From assembly GCA_015662405.1 (NCBI GenBank), contig DQUE01000140.1, positions 1 to 10,110 of the forward strand: a stretch of DNA of 10,110 bases, given 5' to 3'. Position 1 is the first letter of the stretch, and each line of letters opens with the position of its first letter. The position numbers and the translations under genes were made by a program. The notes beneath the pieces are model-generated. The model saw nothing but the letters and a program-made list of their open reading frames with translations, searched no databases and was not told the DNA's origin. The DNA is from Sulfurimonas autotrophica. GTDB lineage: Bacteria > Campylobacterota > Campylobacteria > Campylobacterales > Sulfurimonadaceae. Below are positions 5,330 through 10,110 of the stretch, one piece after another.

Positions 5330-6233
5330 TTACATGCAATAAACATGTTTTTAAAAAATCTACTTTGCTTTGAATTAGATAGCTTTTTCCATAGAGTTCA
5401 AAACCCAATTCATTTGCATGTAATAGTAAACGCTTTGCACCACTATTTTTTATTCTCTCTTCTTCATCTAATTCTCTCTCGAGAAATTTAATTATATTTT
5501 CTTCGCTCTGCCCATAAATTGGATCACCAACAATTGGATGTTTCACGTGAAACAAATGTACTCTGATTTGGTGTTGTCTTCCTGTATGAGGAGAACACTC
5601 TACAAGTGTCATATGAAGATCTTGAAAATATTGAAGTGGCTTCAACTCAGTTTTGCAAGCCTTGCCTTTTTCATCAACTTTTACAACCATACGAACAATC
5701 GCACTTTCATCTTCTGCTCTTAATAGTGGAGCTTCAACTATCATGTTTTTTTCAAATCTCCCATGCACTAATGCTAAATACTTTTTTTTCATATCCCTTT
5801 GCTCAAACATCATTTTGATATCTCGTTCGCTTTTTTTATTTTTAGCACACAAAACAAGTCCACTTGTCTCTTGATCAATTCTATGCGTAATATTTGCATC
5901 TCTACCATACTGGTATTTTAACTCATCAATAAGAGAGTAGGGAGTGTATCTGTTTTGTGGATGAATAAGCACACCACTTGGCTTATCAAACACAACAAAC
6001 TCTTCTTCTTCATATGTTGGCTCTAAGCCTTTAGTAATTGGTTCAAAGTAGATAAATTCAAATGCACCTTCAACTTCACCTGTAGCTCTTGTCATAGGTT
6101 TGCCATCAACAAAAACTCTTCCTTTTGCAATAAGTCGCTGTGCCTCTTTTTGAGTATATCCAAGTTCCTCTATTAAGTAGAGAAAAGCTTTTTGTCTTTT
6201 TGATGCAAACATCCTCTTTTTTACAAATGGCAA
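5325..6233 (-). CDS. RluA-family RNA pseudouridine synthase with N-terminal S4 domain
   Basis: Isomerises specific uridines of rRNA or tRNA to pseudouridine; the exact target cannot be told from sequence. The 302-residue length is normal. An S4-like RNA-binding region spans about 12-60. The catalytic domain follows: VVFDKPSGVLIHP at 80-92, HRIDQETSGL at 117-126 with the catalytic Asp120, and SPHTGRQHQIRVHL at 214-227. KHPIVGDPIYG at 231-241 completes the active-site region. I prefer the TTG start at 6233: AAAGAGGA (6241-6248) sits seven bases upstream, whereas the in-frame ATG at 6212 has AGAGG directly against it with no usable spacing. The codons for F228-K231 form a perfect parS-like site. 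The gene is divergent from purB and convergent with the plus-strand run. Confidence 0.93.
   Translation of the reverse strand: MPFVKKRMFASKRQKAFLYLIEELGYTQKEAQRLIAKGRVFVDGKPMTRATGEVEGAFEFIYFEPITKGLEPTYEEEEFVVFDKPSGVLIHPQNRYTPYSLIDELKYQYGRDANITHRIDQETSGLVLCAKNKKSERDIKMMFEQRDMKKKYLALVHGRFEKNMIVEAPLLRAEDESAIVRMVVKVDEKGKACKTELKPLQYFQDLHMTLVECSPHTGRQHQIRVHLFHVKHPIVGDPIYGQSEENIIKFLERELDEEERIKNSGAKRLLLHANELGFELYGKSYLIQSKVDFLKTCLLHVM
5539..5554. other. parS-like ParB-binding palindrome (site 2, inside the pseudouridine synthase gene)
   Basis: TGTTTCACGTGAAACA, identical to the 16-mer at 2140-2155, is read here as the end of L227, then F-H-V-K (228-231) and the start of H232. Related RluA enzymes usually have other residues before HPIVGD, so the amino acids may be shaped by the DNA site. 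parS sites inside genes are normal; several in Bacillus subtilis are intragenic. The two site centres are 3,399 bp apart. Confidence 0.8.
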
Positions 6234-6248
6234 ATTTCAATCCTCTTT

Positions 6249-6294
6249 AACCCAAATTATGCAATAGAAATTTCCATTGTGCATAATTTGGGTT
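6249..6294. promoter_or_regulatory. Large inverted repeat between the divergent pseudouridine synthase and purB genes
   Basis: AACCCAAATTATGCA (6249-6263) and TGCATAATTTGGGTT (6280-6294) are perfect 15-base complementary arms around a 16-base centre that itself holds the palindrome GAAATTTC (6267-6274). One arm abuts the ribosome site of the minus-strand gene, so a transcript reading leftward would fold a hairpin just before that site. As DNA it could be an operator shared by both genes. No known regulator box (such as E. coli PurR) is matched. Confidence 0.65.
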
Positions 6295-6324
6295 TAATGA
6301 ATATTAGAGTAAAATAGATTACTT

Positions 6325-6350
6325 AAATTATGCGAATTCTAGCATAAAAT
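6325..6350 (+). promoter_or_regulatory. purB promoter region with a second TTATGC/GCATAA inverted pair
   Basis: AAATTATGC (6325-6333) repeats the motif found in the left arm of the 6249-6294 repeat. It is paired with GCATAA (6342-6347), eight bases on. GCATAA overlaps a likely -10 box, TAAAAT (6345-6350), about 30 bases before the purB ATG. A protein binding these half-sites would cover the promoter. The ribosome site AAGGA follows at 6367-6371. Confidence 0.45.
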
Positions 6351-6380
6351 AGAAGATATTAATCATAAGGAACCTATAAA

Positions 6381-7709
6381 ATGGTAGATAGATATTCACG
6401 AGAAGAGATGGCATCAAAATGGACCTACCAAGCAAAATATCAAGCTTGGTTAGATGTTGAAAAAGCAGTTGTAAAAGCATGGGCAAAACTAGGAAAAATA
6501 CCTCAAGAGGATGCGGATAAAATTGTTAAAAATGCAAAATTTGACATCAAAAGAATCGATGAAATAGAAGCAGTAACACGTCATGACCTCATAGCATTTA
6601 CTACATCAGTTGCTGAATCTCTTGGTGAAGAGAGCCGATGGTTTCATTATGGTATGACATCATCAGATACAATAGATACAGCTGTAGCTCTACAAATGAA
6701 GGATTCGCTCTCTTTAATTATTAAAGATGTAAAAATGATAATGGAGTCCATTAAAAAACGTGCTATGGAGCATAAAATGACATTAATGGTTGGGCGCTCA
6801 CATGGTATTCATGGAGAGCCTATAACATTTGGTCTTGTCTTGGCTGTTTGGTATGATGAGATGGCACGTCATTTAGAAAATCTAGAGCAGACTATGGATG
6901 TGATCGCAGTTGGACAAGTTAGTGGAGCGATGGGTAACTTTGCACATGCACCGCTAGAGCTTGAGGAGTACACATGTGAAGCGTTAGGATTAAAACCTGC
7001 TCCTATTTCAAATCAGGTTATACAGCGCGACCGTTATGCAAGACTAGCAACTGCCTTGGCATTAATGGCAAGTTCTATAGAAAAGTTTGCTGTTCAGGTT
7101 CGTCACTGGCAAAGAACAGAGGTCTATGAGTGTGAAGAGTATTTTGCAAAAGGGCAAAAAGGATCTTCTGCTATGCCTCACAAACGTAATCCAATACTAA
7201 CAGAAAATATAACAGGACTTGCTCGCATGATTCGTGCTTACGCAAACCCTGCTATGGAGAATGTAGCATTATGGCATGAGCGTGATATCTCTCACTCATC
7301 AACTGAACGCTTTTGGTTGCCAGATGCATTCATTACAAGTGATTTTATGCTTCATCGTATGAATAACGTTATAGCTAACTTAACTGTTTATCCAGAGAAT
7401 ATGATGAAAAATCTCAACCTTACAGGTGGACTTGTCTTTTCACAACGTGTTTTACTAGAGTTACCACTCCAAGGTGTAAGTCGTGAAGATGCTTACAAAA
7501 TTGTACAAAGAAATGCAATGAAGGTATGGGAGGAGATCCAGCAGGGAAAACCTACTATCAATGAAAAAGGAGAGAGTCTCTACCTTAATCATCTTTTAGC
7601 AGATAAGGAACTAAGAGAGTCTCTGAGTGAAGAGGCGATTAGAGAGTGTTTTAACTACGATTACTACACAAAAAATGTAGAAAAAATTTTTAACAGAGTT
7701 TTTCAATAA
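6381..7709 (+). CDS. purB: Adenylosuccinate lyase PurB
   Basis: Acts twice in purine synthesis: it cleaves SAICAR to AICAR plus fumarate, and adenylosuccinate to AMP plus fumarate. It is a cytoplasmic homotetramer of the fumarase/aspartase superfamily. The protein has 442 residues, within the family range. Seen: TRHDL at 66-70, TSSDTIDTA at 93-101, GRSHGIHGEP at 138-147 carrying the active-site histidine region, and the superfamily signature GSSAMPHKRNP at 261-271 with the catalytic loop serine. There are no frameshifts or missing motifs. The ATG at 6381 follows AAGGA with nine bases between. Upstream lies a repeat-rich divergent control region, and a long hairpin starts two bases after the stop. 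AICAR from the HisF reaction enters the pathway just after the first PurB step. Confidence 0.97.
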   Translation: MVDRYSREEMASKWTYQAKYQAWLDVEKAVVKAWAKLGKIPQEDADKIVKNAKFDIKRIDEIEAVTRHDLIAFTTSVAESLGEESRWFHYGMTSSDTIDTAVALQMKDSLSLIIKDVKMIMESIKKRAMEHKMTLMVGRSHGIHGEPITFGLVLAVWYDEMARHLENLEQTMDVIAVGQVSGAMGNFAHAPLELEEYTCEALGLKPAPISNQVIQRDRYARLATALALMASSIEKFAVQVRHWQRTEVYECEEYFAKGQKGSSAMPHKRNPILTENITGLARMIRAYANPAMENVALWHERDISHSSTERFWLPDAFITSDFMLHRMNNVIANLTVYPENMMKNLNLTGGLVFSQRVLLELPLQGVSREDAYKIVQRNAMKVWEEIQQGKPTINEKGESLYLNHLLADKELRESLSEEAIRECFNYDYYTKNVEKIFNRVFQ

Positions 7710-7710
7710 C

Positions 7711-7749
7711 TTACAGCTAGCATAACCAACACGGTTATGTTAGCTGTAA
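7711..7749 (+). terminator. Long hairpin directly after purB
   Basis: TTACAGCTAGCATAACC (7711-7727) pairs with GGTTATGTTAGCTGTAA (7733-7749). This gives a 17-bp stem with one G-U wobble and a five-base AACAC loop, starting two bases after the purB stop. No T-run follows, so it may terminate weakly or mainly protect the mRNA 3' end from exonucleases. Confidence 0.6.
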
Positions 7750-7775
7750 CATTTCCAAAGAACTTTCAAATGTTA
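7747..7775. repeat. Second hairpin sharing bases with the post-purB hairpin
   Basis: TAACATTT (7747-7754) is complementary to AAATGTTA (7768-7775), and AAAG/CTTT (7757-7760 and 7763-7766) adds an inner stem. It shares three bases (7747-7749) with the preceding hairpin, so the two stems cannot both form in full. Confidence 0.45.
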
Positions 7776-7823
7776 GAACTATTTAAACTAATAAAATGCT
7801 AACTTTCGATAAAATCAAATACA

Positions 7824-7895
7824 TTAAGAGCACCGCAAAAGTGTCCTTAATACACAAGTTTTTACATAACTATTTTTGCAATATTTATGTAAAAA
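7824..7895 (+). promoter_or_regulatory. Two inverted repeats in the nrdA upstream region
   Basis: First: TTAAG (7824-7828) with CTTAA (7846-7850), plus an inner GCAC/GTGT stem around the loop CGCAAAA. Second: TTTTTACATAA (7859-7869), perfectly complementary to TTATGTAAAAA (7885-7895), around a 15-base centre. The second ends 27 bases before the nrdA start. They could be leader-RNA hairpins if transcription starts near 7800, or operator palindromes. I see no confident NrdR box. A TACTAT at 7903-7908 is a possible -10, but it would start transcripts at or past the ribosome site. Confidence 0.45.
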
Positions 7896-7922
7896 TTTCA
7901 ATACTATTCTAGGATTCACTCA

Positions 7923-10110
7923 ATGATAACAGTTATAAAAAGAAATGGGCGAACAGAGCCTTTAGATATTACAAAGATACAAAAATATACATCTGCCGCT
8001 GTAAAAGGCTTGGCAAATGTCAGTCAAAGTGAACTTGAAGTCGATGCACAAATTCACTTTCGCGACGGCATAACAACAAAAGAGATACAAGAGACACTTA
8101 TTAAAACAGCAGTCGATAAAATCGATATAGATGCTCCTAACTGGACATTTGTTGCTTCACGTCTTTTTCTTTTTAATCTATATCATCAAGTAAATGGCTT
8201 TACAGGCTATTGTAGCTTGAGAGAGTACTTTGAGAAGTGCGAAAAAGAGGGGCGTATACTTTTGGGTCTCAAAGAGATGTACGATATTGAAGCACTTGAA
8301 AAGCATATAAAACCTGAAAGAGATCTGCAGTTTAACTATCTTGGTATTAAAACACTTTATGATAGATATCTCATAAAAGATAAAGACTCTAACCCTATAG
8401 AACTTCCCCAACACATGTTCATGGCAATTGCTATGTTTTTGGCACAGCGTGAAGAGAATCGTCAAGAGTGGGCCATTAAGTTTTATGATATGATTAGTAA
8501 ATTTGAAGTGATGCTTGCAACACCGACACTCTCAAATGCAAGAACACCAAGACATCAGCTCAGCTCGTGCTATATTGGTTCTACGCCTGATAATATAGAG
8601 GGAATTTTTGATGCCTACAAAGAGATGGCAATGCTCTCAAAATTTGGTGGAGGTATCGGATGGGATTGGACACAGGTTCGCTCTATGGGTTCATTTATTG
8701 ATGGGCATAAAAATGCAGCCGGTGGAACCATTCCTTTTATAAAAATCACAAACGATATTGCTATTGCAGTTGACCAACTAGGCACAAGAAAAGGAGCTAT
8801 CGCGGTCTATTTAGAGCCATGGCATATAGATATCAACGACTTTTTAGATCTTAAGAAAAACTCTGGAGAGGAGCGTCGTCGTGCTCATGACCTTTTCCCA
8901 TCACTCTGGCTCAATGACTTATTTATGAAACGTGTAGAAGAAGATGCTATTTGGACACTCTTTGATCCATATGATACAAGAGATTTGACAAATCTTTATG
9001 GTGAAGCATTTAACAAACGTTATTTAGAGCTAGAACAGGATGAGAGTATCATCAAAGAGAAGATAAAAGCCAAAGATTTATGGAAAAAGATTTTAACATC
9101 CTATTTTGAGACAGGTTCACCGTTTCTTTGTTTTAAAGACAATGCCAATCGTGCTAATCCAAATGATCATTATGGAATTATCAGAAGTTCAAACCTTTGT
9201 ACAGAAATTTTTCAAAATACAGAGCCAAACCATTATAAAATAAAATTTATTTTTGAAAATGGTGAGAGTATCAGTTATGAAGAGGATGAGCTAGTAACCG
9301 TAGATAGTGGAATAACAAAACCTGCTAAAAAAGTCACTGCTTTAGACTCACTAGGTGGTCTTCCTATTTTTGCTGTAGAAAAAGAGAAGATAGATGGAGC
9401 TACTGCTGTTTGTAACCTTGCATCTATCAATCTTTCACGCATAAATACAAAAGAGGACATAGATAGAATCGTACCGACTGCCATTAGATGTTTGGACAAT
9501 GTTATAGACTTAAACTTCTATCCGGTTGAAAAGGTAAAACGAACAAACATGCGAAGTAGATCTATCGGTTTAGGTGTTATGGGTGAATCCCAAATGCTTG
9601 CAGAAGCTGGTATTATGTGGGGGAGCCAAGAGCATTTTGATAAAATAGATGAAATTATGGAAGCTGTTTGTTATAACGCAATTTCTGCCTCTTCTGACCT
9701 GGCTGTTGAAAAAGGAAGCTATCCTGAATTTGAAGGTAGCAAATGGAGCAAAGGAATAATGCCGCAAGATCACGCAAATGCAGAGGTGATAAATTTGGTA
9801 GATCGTGGTGGACTCTTTGCTTCAAAATATGCATGGGATGAGCTCCGTGCCAAAGTAAAAAAACAGGGTATGCGAAATGGTTATCTAATGGCTGTTGCAC
9901 CTACATCATCTATATCGATCCTCACAGGTACAACGCAGGCAATAGAACCTGTCTTTAAGCGCAAATGGTCAGAAGAGAACCTCAGTGGATTGATTCCTGT
10001 AGTTGTTCCAAATCTCTCTCCTGAGACATGGAGCTATTATACTCCTGCATATGAATTGCATCAGACTATTCTTATAAAAGCTGCAGCAATTCGCCAAAAA
10101 TGGATAGACC
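7923..10110 (+). CDS. nrdA: Class I ribonucleoside-diphosphate reductase, alpha subunit NrdA (C-terminus beyond window)
   Basis: Large subunit that reduces ribonucleoside diphosphates to deoxy forms, using a radical passed from the beta subunit (NrdB). 729 codons are present and the frame is open at the window end. Residues 1-95 form an ATP-cone allosteric domain beginning MITVIKRNGRTEPLDITKI. Catalytic residues: C216 in SSCYIG and C497 in AVCNLAS (redox pair, E. coli C225/C462), and N424, C426 and E428 in SNLCTEI (thiyl radical site, E. coli N437/C439/E441). The APTSSISILTGT motif follows near residues 660-671. The radical-transfer tyrosine pair and C-terminal CxxC lie outside. C426 to C497 spans 71 residues against 23 in E. 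coli, so an insertion of about 48 residues sits there. The ATG at 7923 follows AGGA (7911-7914) by eight bases. Confidence 0.96.
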   Translation, partial: MITVIKRNGRTEPLDITKIQKYTSAAVKGLANVSQSELEVDAQIHFRDGITTKEIQETLIKTAVDKIDIDAPNWTFVASRLFLFNLYHQVNGFTGYCSLREYFEKCEKEGRILLGLKEMYDIEALEKHIKPERDLQFNYLGIKTLYDRYLIKDKDSNPIELPQHMFMAIAMFLAQREENRQEWAIKFYDMISKFEVMLATPTLSNARTPRHQLSSCYIGSTPDNIEGIFDAYKEMAMLSKFGGGIGWDWTQVRSMGSFIDGHKNAAGGTIPFIKITNDIAIAVDQLGTRKGAIAVYLEPWHIDINDFLDLKKNSGEERRRAHDLFPSLWLNDLFMKRVEEDAIWTLFDPYDTRDLTNLYGEAFNKRYLELEQDESIIKEKIKAKDLWKKILTSYFETGSPFLCFKDNANRANPNDHYGIIRSSNLCTEIFQNTEPNHYKIKFIFENGESISYEEDELVTVDSGITKPAKKVTALDSLGGLPIFAVEKEKIDGATAVCNLASINLSRINTKEDIDRIVPTAIRCLDNVIDLNFYPVEKVKRTNMRSRSIGLGVMGESQMLAEAGIMWGSQEHFDKIDEIMEAVCYNAISASSDLAVEKGSYPEFEGSKWSKGIMPQDHANAEVINLVDRGGLFASKYAWDELRAKVKKQGMRNGYLMAVAPTSSISILTGTTQAIEPVFKRKWSEENLSGLIPVVVPNLSPETWSYYTPAYELHQTILIKAAAIRQKWID

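Noticed and set aside
7737..7802. 21-codon open frame after purB
   Set aside because: It starts inside a hairpin with no ribosome site and has no recognisable features.
7796..7912. 38-codon frame ending just before nrdA, considered as a leader peptide
   Set aside because: No ribosome site, its composition mirrors AT-rich non-coding DNA, and it runs through two inverted repeats.
9201..9410. Intein in nrdA
   Set aside because: At about 48 residues it is far too short, and the cysteine and His-Asn splice-junction pattern is not seen; a structural insertion is the simpler reading.
1..10110. GC-skew switch as evidence for an origin in the window
   Set aside because: Hand counts on sample lines gave about equal G and C for rlmN and G excess for purB and nrdA, but the minus-strand synthase gene does not fit a switch at the spacer. 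Inconclusive without a full calculation.

Overview
The window is AT-rich bacterial DNA carrying ordinary, intact housekeeping genes. Gene content, protein features and gene order point to the Campylobacterota (epsilonproteobacteria), probably a free-living, Sulfurimonas-like lineage. That assignment rests on recognition, not on a search. From memory, Campylobacter jejuni has two similar blocks: rnj-ksgA-(hypothetical)-rlmN-(small hydrophobic protein), and RluA-type synthase-purB-nrdA. They lie on opposite sides of its origin. Here they sit next to each other, with hisF added to the first block.

Layout. Positions 1-2073 (minus strand) hold RNase J (3' end cut by the window edge) and, upstream of it, rsmA/ksgA; the two overlap by 35 nt. 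Positions 2074-2193 are a divergent promoter region with an exact ParB-binding (parS-like) palindrome. Positions 2194-4968 (plus strand) form a tight run: hisF, a short nucleoside-phosphorylase-fold protein, rlmN, a 34-residue single-membrane-segment protein and a 78-residue basic protein. Positions 4969-5324 are a convergent, gene-free stretch rich in repeats, hairpins and DnaA-box-like sites. Positions 5325-6233 (minus strand) hold an RluA-family pseudouridine synthase whose coding sequence contains a second exact parS-like site. Positions 6234-6380 are a divergent control region with a 15-bp-arm inverted repeat. Positions 6381-7709 are purB. Positions 7710-7922 hold four inverted repeats. 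From 7923 to the window end is nrdA (class I ribonucleotide reductase large subunit), missing its C-terminus.

Functionally, the left half concerns RNA: turnover (RNase J), 16S rRNA dimethylation (RsmA) and 23S rRNA/tRNA methylation (RlmN), with pseudouridylation added by the RluA-type enzyme. The right half concerns nucleotide supply: AMP and the purine pathway (PurB) and deoxynucleotides (NrdA). HisF links histidine and purine synthesis through AICAR.

I found no mobile element, CRISPR array, tRNA, rRNA or defence system. The most interesting signals are non-coding: two perfect parS-like sites 3.4 kb apart, and between them a structured AT-rich intergenic region with five DnaA-box-core motifs. 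Together they suggest an origin-proximal or chromosome-segregation locus.
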